DNA of 64,000 nucleotides from Apostichopus japonicus. Its lineage: Eukaryota > Echinodermata > Holothuroidea > Aspidochirotida > Stichopodidae. The first letter of the stretch is position 1, and each line of letters opens with the position of its first letter. The stretch spans positions 36,855,001 through 36,919,000 of the forward strand of contig NC_092568.1 of the NCBI RefSeq assembly GCF_037975245.1, written 5' to 3'. The notes beneath the pieces were generated by a model. It did no database searches and was not told the DNA's origin. It saw only the letters and a list, made by a program, of their open reading frames with translations. A program made the translations under genes and the position numbers. Positions 1 to 12,662 of the stretch are shown here, in pieces.

Positions 1-1486
1 ATACATACATACATACATGTTTTGGTGTCGTCGGTTTGGTTGGGTACTTACATAACTATGAAACCTTGTTTCATTTTGACCATCTGTCTTCGGAATGAAA
101 CGAGACCTATATCTGTATCAACATTTTGAGTAAACCTTGACCATATATATCTTTGAACTTACCATTTTGATTAAAGGAGATGTGTGTGCAGTCTACGAGA
201 CAAGAGTTGAGGGCGATGTACACAGCTGTCGTGTTGAACGTTACCTAAAATGAAACGAGAAGGAGATAAACAAACCATTAATTTCTTATTTTCTTCACAT
301 GAATTGGATTAAAATGTAGACATGAGGGGCCGGACTGTTTGAGACCCCCGACGCAACTTGACCGTCGTTTCCTAGTTTCTATTCTCGTGAAGATGCATGG
401 ACTTTCCGACCGATCAACGCATTGAACGACCGTGTTAACGATCGGAGCTCGTTTAGGTCATATGCAAATTTATTTACCCATGATTGGGTTTACATTGGTC
501 AACTGGTCATTTTTAGTCGTGTGCAAGTCGAAAAAACTCTACATGTTCAGTTTTCCAAGCTGGAGCCGTATATCGACTTAAAACTGTCAAAATATGACTT
601 AAAGCTGTCGAAATATTGATCCATTGATATTTGTAGTCGTAAGCACTCGAACACTGCCCGACTATCCATTTTCGACGTGACGACGTGCCGAATTGAGACG
701 GCTCGTGATCAGTCGGGCAGTGATCGGCGGGCTTAAGACAAAAAAAACCCCCATTAATTCACAGCTATTATGTAACGTAGTACCTCAAAGAAATAACGAA
801 TCTAATTTACTTGTTTATTGCTTTGTCGAAGGCGAATAAAGTCTCAACTTTGATATCATATTTCATTTCCAAATATTTATGCCATGTTGAAAGTTGTTAA
901 GGAAAGCCTGGAGGAAAATTTGCTAACAACTGTTAGCTGATATCCTCTCTGGGGAGGGGGACTTTTTTTGTTTTAGTTTTAGTTTTTTGTTTGGTTTAGA
1001 GGGCTTACATGCAATATGGAGCAAAGCGGAGATGGGAATATTATTTGTATTTAATACAATAAAACTTGAAATCATAACTCATTTCATTGAGGACGACATT
1101 ATATGTAAATTACTGGACTTATTAGCCCCAATTACTTCCTGCCCGGTATTGTAATATACCTTCGAAACGTCACCATTCATGTGAATTGTCATAGATAGGT
1201 AATACCAACATTGCATTTTGTGCTGAGTTAGCCACAACCTAGAAGAAGAAGATACCTTTTCAATTAAATCCATCGAAGTTCTTACCAGGAATGTCACAAT
1301 TCGGAATTTGTTAGAGTTCGCCAATGAAAACTTAAATATTATAAGCCTACATTAAATCTGTGCTACAGAATCATTATGAAATGTCTTTTCTTAAATAAGC
1401 CCGTTTATAATTCCGATCAAGATTTAACTGATTGATGGAACCACATATGTATCTCTATATTTGATTTTTATTATATTGAAGGGTAT
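1..1486. other. AT-rich non-coding stretch, nothing recognised
   Basis: The first 18 bases are an ATAC tetranucleotide run. The rest is AT-rich, mostly unique-looking DNA. Open frames are all under 85 codons and show no recognisable domain or convincing splice-bounded exon. I see no RNA gene. Confidence 0.5.
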
Positions 1487-1613
1487 CAGTGGCATACCTG
1501 GTGTGGGGCAAAGAAAAAAAATTATCAGAAAAATGTATTTGATAGAAAATAGGTTCTGCCTGCCCCCGTAGCAGTGGGTTTCTTAACATGAAAGAAATCT
1601 GCCTACGCCACTG
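1487..1613. mobile_element. Short hAT-like MITE with CAGTGGC termini
   Basis: The left end begins CAGTGGCATACC and the right end finishes GCCTACGCCACTG. The reverse complement of the right end is CAGTGGCGTAGGC, so the termini form an imperfect inverted repeat of about 12 bp. The flanking 8-mers are AAGGGTAT (1479-1486) and ACGTGTAT (1614-1621), which agree at 6 of 8 positions, as an aged 8-bp target-site duplication would. Termini of the CAGTGGCGTA type with 8-bp duplications are typical of hAT-superfamily derivatives in animals. There is no coding capacity, so it would need a transposase supplied from elsewhere. Superfamily assignment is inference from the ends alone. Confidence 0.6.
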
Positions 1614-1741
1614 ACGTGTATATAACTACAATTTCATGTAAATATCACAAAGTTAATTCAGATTGACGCAACGTTACAACTCAACGCACAAACAACTTTA
1701 AGAGAAAGTAGAGTACTAATCAGTGTGTCACACTGTGACGT

Positions 1742-1743
<2 letters not shown>

Positions 1744-1809
<66 letters not shown>
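1744..1809. repeat. (TA)n microsatellite
   Basis: Uninterrupted TA dinucleotide run of about 66 bp. Confidence 0.98.
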
Positions 1810-1811
<2 letters not shown>

Positions 1812-2529
1812 CTCTTTAAACAGTAATTGGTGAAAGACTGATAACTGCAGGTAGACTTTCAGAGACATTAATGTCAATTATTAACTAAAAATTTTCTAGG
1901 TTGATTGATATGAAATGGAATAAAAATTGTAATCATTTGACAGAAAGTAAAAAATGGTATAAAGACAGTTACATATGTTTTTGCCTTGAGACAAAAGGAA
2001 GTTCATCTATAGTTGCTTAACACAGTTTCATTTAATATTCGAATAACGTAAATGTCAACTGATATAGACAGGAAATGTCTTTGTGAAGAAAATAAGTCAT
2101 TACACGTCAAAAAAAAAAAGATGAAGAAAAGAAGAGAGTATAGCTTACCACAAATCAGCCTTAAATTAAATATCTCCAACGTTTGGAACCATAATACTTG
2201 ATATATCCAGTACATGAGCAGTGTGGTAACTGGCATTGGTCTATAGACATGAGGTAACCAAATGCAATACTAAGCATATATATATGTTATGTCAACCAAT
2301 TACGGCTATGATGATGCATGTTCCACTCTACAGAAAGCATAGCTACTTTAATCCGAGAAATATTATCTATAGGCCTACGCAGATTCCGTATCCTTATACA
2401 CAAAATGTAAGCTTCCTTGTGCTGACACAATAACTAATGTGTAGTAAACCACTTCATCGAAAAGGAAATGAAATAAAAAGTGGGGAAAATATACGGGTTG
2501 GTCGGCATTACGAGTCTCCACAATTAAAG

Positions 2530-2716
2530 GGACACGAAAAAGATTTGGAAATGAATAGATAACAATGTTAAAGTTATACTTAATAATCTTATATAGATCT
2601 CGAAAGAGATACTTAAAAACGGGAACGGCAATGAGCTGGAATATCCAGAACAGTGGAAAAACTTCCAGCCTCCACCGGGGTTCGAACCCGAGCCTCCCGC
2701 GCGCTCTCTCTCTCTC
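2530..2716 (-). mobile_element. Decayed tRNA-derived SINE fragment
   Basis: On the minus strand, GGGTTCGAACCCC (2677-2689) is a near-perfect RNA polymerase III B box in a GC-rich context. It is followed by about 140 bp of AT-richer tail-like sequence. The A-box side is missing and is replaced by a short CT run (about 2701-2716). This is the usual shape of a tRNA-headed SINE with a truncated or eroded head. No cloverleaf can be closed, so it is not a functional tRNA gene. Confidence 0.5.
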
Positions 2717-2720
2717 TATT

Positions 2721-5700
2721 AATAGTGATTCAAATTTTTGAAAATTGGAAATATTCCCCAGATTAACATCAATATATTACAACATAGCCTGTTGTATAAA
2801 GACCTGATGAAATATATAGGCCATTCATATAACATTTGCCACATTATCGAGAGAATGATATCATCTTATTAATCTTTTCCAGCCGATACTATACTTAACC
2901 CGATGTAGGCCTTATTAGCACATTCCGAACTATAAATCCAATCATATGCCTTTAAGTTACAGTCTTTATATTTTACCAATCCATAACCGCAAAGACGGCG
3001 CAGTTGGATTCATAATTGTAAAAAGAGATTGGTTTATCATATATTCTATGTGCACCCAAAGTGTGTGATATTTTGTTATGATTTTTGTCCGAGGGTTTTG
3101 TCTCATATACGCTGGTTGCGATTTTTGTGTTCATCTATATCATTTTTTTGATAAAGCTTAATATTATGAACGATCAGATGATATAAGTGTGCTTGAATGA
3201 CTTATTTTATGTCCAAAAGACAAAAACAAAAAAACAAAAAAACAACAGCAACACACACGTACCCAAACACATCGAACCATAACGTCACATTTGAGAAACA
3301 TTGATGGAAGGGCGTGACCCTTAAGAAACATGTATAGAGGTACTCTAAAGCGTTAATGTTCAATGACGCCCCGTCCACACCCACTCTCGTCCCCACCCCT
3401 CCCAAGCACACAATCCCGATGATCCCACTTGCTGCTAAGGCTCAATAAAGTGTATTTCAGCCGAGCGATGCATGGCGTCCTTCTGTATACTGTACAATTA
3501 TCTGACACATACCGGTAAGTTATTTCACAGAGAATTTTCTTATTTTCTCAAATAAAAAAAAAACACACACAAAAAAACATGTAAATTACCACTTGTATGT
3601 TTAATGGCATCTGAAAGCTAGGTACTTCATCCTAACATGAAGGACAACCTTCCAAACAAAGATATTCGTGTACTGATCGCTCATGGTATTTATCACCATG
3701 GTTTTATTAGTAAGTATCTTAATTGTGTACTTCTCCCAGCTGAAATTAATTGATAACACGTAGTTTAGTACGCCTAAAGTACCACTTACACGAAATAGGA
3801 CTTACAAGTATCATCTTTAACCACGACGTTTATCTGCTCGAATGACTAAGAACTAATATTCAATTACAAAATGAGTCGCAAGCAAGAAGATCTAGAAGAG
3901 GAATTTCAAAATTTCTTGTCCAAATTTGAGTCATTTATTTTAAAAGTCCTTCACAAATGAGAAATTATTAACTAGGTGTTATTTAAAAGACTTATTAGTT
4001 GTTTTCTATACCATGCAAGCTAAACCAATACTTGTGGTTTAATTCCACACGTAGTCAGAACCTTTCATACATTTTTCTTCTCCATATTAACAGTTTCACT
4101 TCCTTTGAATAGGGGAACCACTGAGGTAATGTATTATTTTAAGTGGTCTGTTCTTGTAAAGGATTTTCTCGTTGTTGTTTATTCTCCAACTGACGAAGGT
4201 TTATAACTGATACAGTGTCTTAATTGCGTGAAGCCTACAAAATCCATTATATTCACCAAAAAGGGGAGGGAGAGGACCTGGGAAGGGGGTGGGGGGTTGG
4301 GGGTTGGCAGGGGATGAAACGGGAGGGCGAGATTGGCATTGTACTTTCAGTTACAAGTAAAGACTTAAATTGCCGCTATGTCGCCGAGAGTCTTGTTACC
4401 CCATATTACCGGATCGAACACGAACGGCTCGACTCTTATAACTTCCGGTTACTTGGTAAACTGGCCATAAGATATTTGTAAATTCTTGCGGCTTAAATAT
4501 CACCAGTATTGGCACTTCTTGCAAGTCCCACTATAGTGGATAGGTCGAATGAACACATGATATAACTTAACGGTAGGCTAGAAGAAGATCCGGAGTGTAA
4601 CATATGGTCTATAGTGTAAGCAAGCATTCCGAAGTCTCTACTCAGTGATTCAGTGTTTTCTATTCTTTAGAGAATTACTAAATTGCAGTAGTGCATGCTG
4701 TGACTTTCATACACAATAGATAATAAATAATAATGTGTAATATTGATTTATTTATTCTATATTTTCTTGGGACTTGACATCCAGATTGTTTTCCGATAAC
4801 ATGAAATATCTCAGTGAATTTGTACCGATTCAAATCAATTTGATTGACTTTCCAGCATATCTGGAGCTTTTTAAAATCGGGAAAGTTGTTTTGAGACATA
4901 TTTATACAAATTTTACAAACAAACAAGACATCGACCGTCATTATTAATTAATTTTAATTTACAATTGAAATGAAATCTATTTCTGTACGTACGCTCATCA
5001 TCTATAATTTGAAGGTGATACTTCCTGTTTTGGAAATGGGTGATTTATTCGTAAGTGACAACTTTATGAGGTATGTTGGCATTTACATGATGTAACCGTA
5101 AGACGCAATTGTGATCGAAAATTGTTAGTTGCTATGGTAACCACTAACCTATACCATCATGAGGTCACAACCAAGCTATCACTCAATTACATCAACGCCT
5201 GTTGATAATAACAGACTAAATTAATGAAGTCTATTTGGATCTTCGAAATTATCAATCGTGACTGAAATTGACGATATGATATATACAGACTTCAACGAGT
5301 GACTGATTTTCTTTTCATAACAATTCTCCGACTAGATAGCAGACAATTGGAATTTGGAGACATTTTGGTGTAATCCGAAATGGTTGCCTCGAGCTAAAGT
5401 CTTCAAATCACTCCAAAGGAGGAAAATAAGCGTCTCTAATATTTACCTCGATCTGTTCAAATAACCTACTTTTGTCATCCCACGATGACATTAGCCCACG
5501 TGGTACATGAACATTACATGTCTCTTAGGTTTGAACTATATACTCACCCACGCGTAACTCACTCGGGGTTATGGTTGATTGAAAGGAACTTATTTTGGCT
5601 GACTAAACCCTCGATTCTTACCTGGGGTGGCTCACAGTATATATAGATGGCTTGTGATAGCATAACGACAATGTTTCTTCAAAAGCCTTACTTTTCTATT

Positions 5701-6040
5701 ACAAACTTCTTGTTGATTTATCTTGAAACCCGATATATTTGGGATGTTTACTTAGCTGCGAATATTTGTTAGTATTTCTTCCACAATTATAGGTATTATT
5801 TCCTTTCAAAATATCAGTGGTAGAAATCTGTCCCAATTCATTAGAAAACATATTATTTTTTATATATATTAATTTCGCATTTATATGACTGACAGATCGC
5901 AATTGTCAAGAGTATTCAAACAAAATTTGTTAGTTTCTTGACATGCCTTTAAGATACTCTGAAATAAGCTTGTCCCGATCACTTGTTTATTCTGATAGGG
6001 TGTTACGGTATTTTATACAGGTTTTTTAGTGTTAATGACA
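2721..6040. other. AT-rich non-coding stretch, nothing recognised
   Basis: All open frames are under 90 codons, and their translations are low-complexity or random-looking. A G-rich patch lies at about 4262-4330, and several A runs are present (for example 3225-3245). No gene, RNA or element boundary could be supported. Confidence 0.45.
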
Positions 6041-6044
6041 CATC

Positions 6045-6115
6045 ATGATAGTACATGATTATTCATGATTGTTCATGATTATTTATGTTTATTCATGAAA
6101 CTCACGATCATTCGT
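6045..6115. repeat. Short degenerate minisatellite, ATTATTCATG units
   Basis: Successive ~10-bp units of the form ATTATTCATG and ATTGTTCATG run for about 70 bp before decaying. Simple tandem repeat with no coding implication. Confidence 0.75.
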
Positions 6116-6603
6116 ATTTAACGCACTTTGAGAGAAACACTGAATTGTTCCACAGACTGAGTAACTTTAAATTGTTGTAAACAGCACGTTCTGTTATAGT
6201 ATTTTGAATAATTTTCAGAAACATATCGAGAATAGTTCAGCATGTAAATGAAATTGAACCACTAAAACACTATAACATGTTCACTTAAAATATTACTCTT
6301 ATTATGAAGAATAGAGAATACCACTCCTTGCTTTTCCAGGTTTGTTCAATCTTATTATCCATCACAACATGTAGGCCCATTGGACCGTAGTCGGGCATAG
6401 GGGGACGTGTCCCACCTCCCTACCCCTATAATCCGTAAAATAATGTGCTCCATATTTGCCCATAATTCTCAAAATATTATGTAGTGTTTCACAATATAAT
6501 ATTTAAAACTTATGATACAGGTGACAGTACTATCGTGCAGATGTATATAGTAAGGTCATACAATCTGCTACACGGTATACATGTGAATTGAACTCGGACA
6601 AGA

Positions 6604-6682
6604 TGACCAGTGTCCACTGGGATTCGAAAGGCCCCCCCGCCCTCCCGTAATTATGCGAACACTCTCACCTACTGTGCTATGC
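6604..6682 (-). mobile_element. tRNA-like SINE head, degenerate
   Basis: Read on the minus strand, TAGCACAGTAGGTGAGAGT (6661-6679) closely resembles a tRNA D-arm and A box. About 30 bp further on, CCTTTCGAATCC (6619-6630) resembles the T-arm B box. A G-run between them breaks the anticodon and variable regions, so a folded tRNA is unlikely. Best read as a decayed tRNA-derived SINE. A degenerate tRNA pseudogene is the alternative. Confidence 0.5.
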
Positions 6683-6689
6683 ATATACT

Positions 6690-8180
6690 TCATGTCATGG
6701 TCAGTGGTTCTAAACCAGTGAAGAACATATAGATAAGTAAGTATTCAAGCAAATTGACCACACGTGTATTTAACGGCGATCTTAACACTTAAACACTACA
6801 AGAAGCTTTCATAAACGTATTAACAAGAAACGTCCAACGACTATGAAGTGATCAGAAATTGTGCTTGTCAAGAACAATTTGTGAAGATATCGCAAGGAAC
6901 GTGATTCATATTTGACTACTTTACAAGAAGATTGTTATCTGTCTTGTTAACCTTTACACTCCGTTCGTCTTCTTCTTGTCATAGTGATTTATATAAGTTT
7001 GATAAAGACAAAGCAGCCGTTAGCTCCTACTAATTAGTTCCTGGAAAAAGGTAACTTTTTTATGACTTCAGTTAATGACATTATAAAGATACAAGATCAA
7101 AATATAAACCTGTAGCATTCATATTGCAACATCACAATCATATTAATAATGTAGTAGCAATCGTTATGCATGTTTGAAGATCAGCTTCAACTCAAGATCA
7201 GTCTGTATTATATACATGCTCCCGAGTCTGTTTATCATTTAATCTTATGTAGTTTAAAATTACACGTTTAATCTTAATACCAAAGTTCAATACTCATTAG
7301 ATAGCTGTAGGTAATAAAAAATTTCTATTGATTCGCAGACAAATTAGTGAATCACAAAGTTCTGGGCTCAATTTTCTGCCTTTAAAGAAGCTCAGCTTTG
7401 TTTGTCAAATGAAAAGAAGTATAAAAAAAGACACATTTGCAATAAAACCGCAATCGTTTCATTTTCATTGGCTTTTTCTTATAATTTGATATTGTGCATG
7501 ATTATCTGTTACACATCATGGCACGGGGGGGGGGTGGGGGGGCAATACTGGAGATACACGGTAGAGCTGTCTCGTCAGCGAAAGTTTTAGGCAACATTCG
7601 GGGTAAATGCTATACATGCATGGCCATTTCTAAATTGGGTCTGATACACAGTTACTTTGATATAAATTGGATAAACTTTTCGAGAAATCGTGGGTTTTAA
7701 TTTGATTTCATTGTCTTCTGTTATTTTATTTGTTAAATATTAACACGACAGTGATATATTGTGTTAATATATAATTTTTTTACTGTCCCCCAGTCCCCCT
7801 TATTTTTACTTAGGGTCTTTCAAGTTGCGATATAAAATACTTGTTCTCAGTGATATAGGTGATTGACCTTTCTTCCGTGTTTGCAGTGGTAATACGGTTG
7901 ACAGTTTTACTTTTGCAAAATAGGCTTATAACCAAGCAAAATGCAGATAGTATAAATTATCGCAAAAATATAAGGATTTTTTAATAATTGACAGAACATT
8001 AATAATGTAGTGACAGCAGTAAAGTGGATGGCCTCATAATGGGGAATTCCCAACATTATTGATAACCAATGATGACATACCATTTCTCTCCCTACCCCCA
8101 CCCCCTCCCACACCCCTTGTAGACCGTATTGCAAGTATCGAGTTCATCTAATCCTACATATCTGTTTCCCTGTCACCTAT
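6690..8180. other. Non-coding stretch with interrupted G run
   Basis: AT-rich sequence without a recognisable gene. It contains an interrupted poly-G tract at 7525-7542 and a C-rich patch near 8090-8115. The short frames across the G tract give glycine runs and are not credible proteins. Confidence 0.45.
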
Positions 8181-8189
8181 ATTCACTGC

Positions 8190-9395
8190 TCTCGTTATTT
8201 TAAACTTGAGCGCTGCCATTGATACTGTCGACCACAATAGTCTTCTTTGTCATCTCAGAGATCATTTCGGTAAAAAGGGGAAAAAAGCCCTAGATTGGTG
8301 CAGATCATACCTATCATGAAGACCACAGTATGTTTGTATCCGAGAATCAACCTCTAAACCTGTTATTTTAGATGACTCTGTTCCGCAGGGGTCGGTTCTT
8401 TGGCCCGCAGTGGTTTACTATCTACACTTGCCCAGTCCGAAATATAATCAGGAAACACAATCTACAGTATATCATGTTTATGCAGATGACTCTCAAACTA
8501 TATATCTCTGTTTCAAACCCACCCAAGTCTGTTCTGTATTTATCTAACCAAACCCTCGAATTGTGTATCGAGGAAAGTCGTATGTGGATGCAGAGAAATT
8601 TCTTGAAGTTGAATGACGACAAACTGAATTTATATTTTTGGCATCTCACCAGAGACTCTCGCAGATCAGTGTTCTTTTCATTAAGATCCGTGATTCCCAG
8701 ATTTCTCATCTCCGTCCGACAGACAAGAAACTTGGGCATAATTTTCGATTCTTCCATGACATGGAATCCACGCGTATCAAATGTTATACGATCATCTCTC
8801 TTGTACATTCGGAATATCGGTAATATTTGCAAATATTTGAATCGTGAAGCCAGTGAGAAAAATATCCACCCCTTTATTATACTTCACGCATTGATAATGG
8901 TAACGCGCTTCTCTCTATGCTCTACCACAGAATCAAATCTGCCTTCAAAATACTGCTGCACGGATTGTTACATCATCAAAAATGTCTTGTCACATCAAAC
9001 CTATATTCTTTAAGAGCTACATAGGCTTACGGTCTCTCACCAAATTACTTACAAAGCTCCTGTTAATTTACCGACAAATCGTTGAATGGCTTGGCTCCCT
9101 CTTATATCTCTGACATGCTCCAGTAACATGCATTGACTCCAAGAACATCGGCCTAAACAAACAAGGAGGCGTGAGATGGTTCGAAGTAGCTGCTTCTCGC
9201 CTCTGGAATGGATTACTAATAGAACTCAATGAATGGAGTACCACTAGAACTCAAATGTTGTGCTTCCCTCACTTCGTTCAAAATGCTTCTAAAAACTCAT
9301 GCATCTTATGCGTCAAGCATTCCTCAATGTTAACCAATAATATTTTTGTTCATTCGTTTTTGAGTTTCTTTTCTCTATTCTTTTCCCGCGCCTAG
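8190..9395 (+). pseudogene. Reverse transcriptase pseudogene of the CR1-like LINE
   Basis: In-frame pieces spell familiar LINE reverse-transcriptase blocks in the right order. The palm block is of the form [24 protein letters not shown] (about 8200-8275, my reading), followed by [16 protein letters not shown] lies at about 8372-8400. The catalytic YADD box is intact at 8479-8490. A WMQRNFLKLNDDK-type segment lies at about 8585-8625, then RNLGIIFDSSMTWNPRVSN (about 8721-8780). C-terminal motifs including SRLWNGL lie at about 9180-9215. The pieces lie in different frames and contain stops, so at least three frameshifts separate them. The longest single frame (8372-9013) crosses them only by accident. 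The protein would have copied element RNA at a nicked target; this copy cannot encode an active enzyme. Confidence 0.85.
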
Positions 9396-9445
9396 AGCAC
9401 CCTTCCGGGTGGATATGCGCGCGTTATAAATCACTATTATTATTC
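8190..9445 (+). mobile_element. CR1-like LINE, 5'-truncated 3' portion
   Basis: This is the 3' part of a non-LTR retrotransposon. It runs from the reverse-transcriptase fingers/palm through the C-terminal region to an ATT-rich tail (about 9434-9445). The last ~50 bp, around GCGCGTTATAAATCACTATT, resembles the short 3' end typical of CR1/L2-type LINEs. The 5' end, the endonuclease domain and the promoter are absent, as expected from incomplete target-primed reverse transcription. No clear target-site duplication could be picked out in the AT-rich flanks. CR1 clade is inferred from domain wording and tail form; L2 is the main alternative. Confidence 0.85.
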
Positions 9446-10049
9446 CTGCCTTTCTTATATACCATAATTCTGCATTCCACGTTATTTATCACCACAGCTC
9501 TTCCTCTCCCGGTATTTATCATCATCATTCCTTGATTCATCACCAACAATTTAAGCAACGTTTTGTATAAACTAAGTGTGAAAACTTTGTGTTTTCGTCC
9601 AAAAAGTCACATTCGTAGCCTTGAGTTATGTCGCCAGCAGATAATGACAACAAAACAAATGAAACTAACGCTCCAATTCTCATGCAATGAAAACTCGGTT
9701 ATTGTTTCTCTTTATAGTCTGCGTAATCATGATGGTTTTGAAAAAGAAAGAAAGAAAACCACTTTCTGAACACCTATAACCATCTGTCGTGACATTAATT
9801 CATCATATAAGGAGAGTGTTCTCTGATTCAACAAACCAAAAAACCAATTTCTGGTCAAGCGTGTTTTAAGAAACGGAGAATATATCCCGCACACACGCAG
9901 ACTACATGCTTCAAGCCATAGACTCTTTGCTCGCTTTGCATTATCAACTACACTAATTGCGCGCTCAAAGCAAGTCCTTCACTCACTAAACATTTGCAGG
10001 AATACAGCTGTTGGACGAAGACCAAAACATGACGGAGGCTGTTGACCAC

Positions 10050-10195
10050 CACTTAAAGCAACATAGTGCACGGACACGACTTTAACGCAACCATAATAAA
10101 CACAAGTTCCAACGCAACATAATGAAAACAAGTTCTAACGCAACATAATGAGCATCAGCTCTAAACCAACATATTGAACACAACTTGAAATATTT
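10050..10195 (+). repeat. Minisatellite, ~28-bp units
   Basis: Units containing AACGCAACATAATGA followed by an ACAAGTTC-type segment recur at about 28-30 bp spacing, four to five times with increasing divergence to the right. Simple minisatellite; no function visible. Confidence 0.75.
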
Positions 10196-11856
10196 TTGAC
10201 CACTGTATATGCACGATGGACTTTTGCCTGCATTTGAAAGTATGAATATTTTATCCATGTCATAATCGCTTTAGAAATTCAGTTTACGTGCTTAAAAGCA
10301 GTTCCACGTGATTGGTCAAATGTTCTTTTCAAACCTATACCGCGAGTGTAACGGTACTCACAATTAGATACTAACCACAGACTACCCTCTTTAGGACTAT
10401 TTCTTCATCAAATAATGATTGATTATAGTAAATAATTACTAAATTTGATTCGAACCCCCGCGTTTCGTCGCCCACTGTACGTAGACTGGCACTTTTTTGT
10501 AGGCCTATATATATATATATATACAGTATATACAATGACTTGAAAAGAACAAATCGGATTTTTTTCATTTTTTTCTTCGACTTAAAACTTGGTTACTCAA
10601 GCTAAATAATAAATCTTCATTAATTTTAGAATCGTAAATTTATGAAAACAACCCCCCTCCCAAACACACTCCCCCCCAAAAAAATATCGCCGTTTCATTT
10701 GATATCAACAATGAGGACAATTAGTTGGATTTTATAGAAATAGTTGCTATGCGGGCTTGCACCGAATGGGATAAAAAACAACTCGAAATGGAATCATTTA
10801 GTTTATCACTTAATTAGCAATGTTTTATGAAACAAAAGCTGTTTGACATATATTTTACTCTTAGTTCAATTAGTTACATATTTTAAGCAAACGTTGGTAT
10901 GAAATTGACAGAAATTGAGAATGTTAACGACTGCTTTAAACTGGCATTTTCTATAGTATAGCATATTGAATGATACAGAATATGGACATGGTATTTGGAA
11001 AAACTGGTTTCTCCAGCTAAGTCGGTCTATGCATAGGTATCTCGAGGAAAGCGAGTAAAATCTATCATTATTCATTACCCTACGGCAGTTAGTTTAATGT
11101 AGTACTAGACAACGCCTAACGGAGTATGATTGGGGGGGGGGGGGACCCCTTACCATTCGTGTTACATGCTGTGAGAGGTGAAAACTTTCCACAATTTTCG
11201 TCTCCCGTTTTTGCTTTTCTCTTTAGATAAAGCCTAATCGAATCAAAGTAAAAGCGGGTGCCGATTTATTGATTGAAAATGTGCGCAAATGGTAATTTTA
11301 AGAAAAGGAAATGTGTAGCCCCCCACAGGTGTTCTTGGAAATTAATGGTTCGTCCATTTTCATGGCTTTTCCCTATAATATCCCTACTCCCCCTTATCAT
11401 GCAACCACGGTCTGAGACCCGAGGCGTATACAATCAGAGAGCATGCACACAGCATATATATGAGTTGGGAAAATTTGATGGCCTTTGATTGATTAGAGAA
11501 AGAGGCAGACTTTTGACGAGGCGACTTGAGCAAAGGACTTTATAGATGTCGATAATCCACATCCACATCTAAGATTCCACTGACAGACCAAAGAAAACTA
11601 GAACGATGAGTCTACGACACAGTAAACCCAGTGGAGGAGTATGTATGTCAAGTTAGATTCTTCGCCCTGTAGCTCAAATGTCTTTTCTCGTCCCAACGAA
11701 TCACCGGTATCGCGATCACGGCCATTTTATGAATTATACTGAACGTTTTTTTGTCGGACTTGGGTAGGGCAGGAAGAGGGGGTGCTGATGATTCAGCATT
11801 CCTATTAAAAAAGAAAGCCTACAGTCTAAATAATAAAGCCTACAATAGCCTACAGT

Positions 11857-11935
11857 CAGGGGCGGATGAAAGGTATTATAAAAAAGAGGGAGTGGCCCTG
11901 GGGTCGTTGAAACAGACTCACATATAGAACCCTGA
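11857..11935 (+). mobile_element. Possible G-rich DNA-transposon end
   Basis: Begins CAGGGGCGGATGAAAGG and continues through an A-rich step into GAGGGAGTGG and a CCTGGGGTC segment. The same wording recurs at 57321 and, more loosely, at 57571. A terminal sequence of this type followed by a G-rich stretch suggests a shared mobile-element end. No partner inverted repeat was found. Confidence 0.35.
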
Positions 11936-12057
11936 TGAGGTCTATACTTATATCTAAACGCAATTGGTTTGTTCTACTGACTGCTTTGAGTTTTTGTGTG
12001 TAGAGTGTATATACTACTATACAACTGCCCAAATAACAGTTTTTATTTACCATTACA

Positions 12058-12112
12058 ATATGAATGTAAGAATGTAAGAATATGAATGTAAGTTAAATAT
12101 GAATGTAAGAGG
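12058..12112 (+). repeat. Short GAATGTAA-type tandem repeat
   Basis: ATGAATGTAAG and GAATGTAAG units recur five times within about 55 bp. Confidence 0.7.
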
Positions 12113-12358
12113 CTGACTTCGGTCACGCTACGGATCGCTACACGCCTGGGGGGGGGGGGAACCCTCCACCCTCAAAAATATGTGTGTGTTAGTGTGTGTG
12201 TGCGTGCGTTTGTCGAAATACATGCGCTTCACAAGTGAAACACAGAAAAAAGCGGAGAGCGCGTTAAGAACCATATAACGAGTTGTAAAATATTACCAAC
12301 GGTTCGGGTTTAGGGCCTTGCCCTTCATTTCTCTGTTTACTATTTTTAAGAGGAAACC

Positions 12359-12662
12359 GGTGATGTGGCTGAGTGGATAAAGGCGGTGGCATTTGAAGCA
12401 AAGAGGCTTAGCAATCGGGAGGTTCCGGGTTCGATACCCGGCCAGGTCATAGTAAGGTGGGTTTTTCGTCCAAGAGCAAGCTACAGTTTCCCTAACTGAA
12501 ATGGCTTTCTAAATTGAAAAGATTCCAAATTTGAGTTAAAATGTTGAATTGGAAGCCACCCGACGTGTAGGTTGTAATCTATAAGCTCATGCGGGTTTCT
12601 CCGACATTTTTGGTCGCTTAAGCGTCGTAAAAATAACTGCTGCTCATTATGATTATTAAGCG
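12359..12662 (+). mobile_element. Full-length tRNA-headed SINE
   Basis: The head carries a clear A box, TGGCTGAGTGGATAAAGGCG (12366-12385), and a B box, GGTTCGATACC (12428-12438), separated by 42 bp. This long-spacer layout matches a class II (Leu/Ser-like) tRNA ancestor and would act as an internal RNA polymerase III promoter. A ~220-bp unrelated body follows. It includes a segment around GGAAGCCACCCGACGTGTAG and ends in GCTTAAGCGTCGTAAAAAT followed by GCTGCT and ATGATT-rich repeats. The body from about 12530 recurs at 30612-30735 without the tRNA head, which confirms a dispersed family. SINEs encode nothing and rely on a partner LINE. The ATT-rich 3' end makes a CR1-type partner plausible. 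Confidence 0.85.

Larger units (their letters stand above)
9446..12350. other. Non-coding stretch with small tandem repeats and G run
   Basis: Apart from the entries given separately, this stretch has no recognisable gene. A G run lies at 11132-11144 and a second at about 12149-12159. A B-box-like GGGGTTCGAATC on the minus strand at about 10444-10458 has no matching A box. A G-rich element end may begin at 11857. Confidence 0.4.

Noticed and set aside
10440-10510. Another tRNA-derived SINE on the minus strand
   Set aside because: Only a B-box-like word is visible; no A box at a suitable distance and no family match.
12361-12450. Functional tRNA (Leu/Ser-like) gene
   Set aside because: A and B boxes are clear, but the stems do not close properly and the sequence continues into a SINE body that recurs elsewhere.
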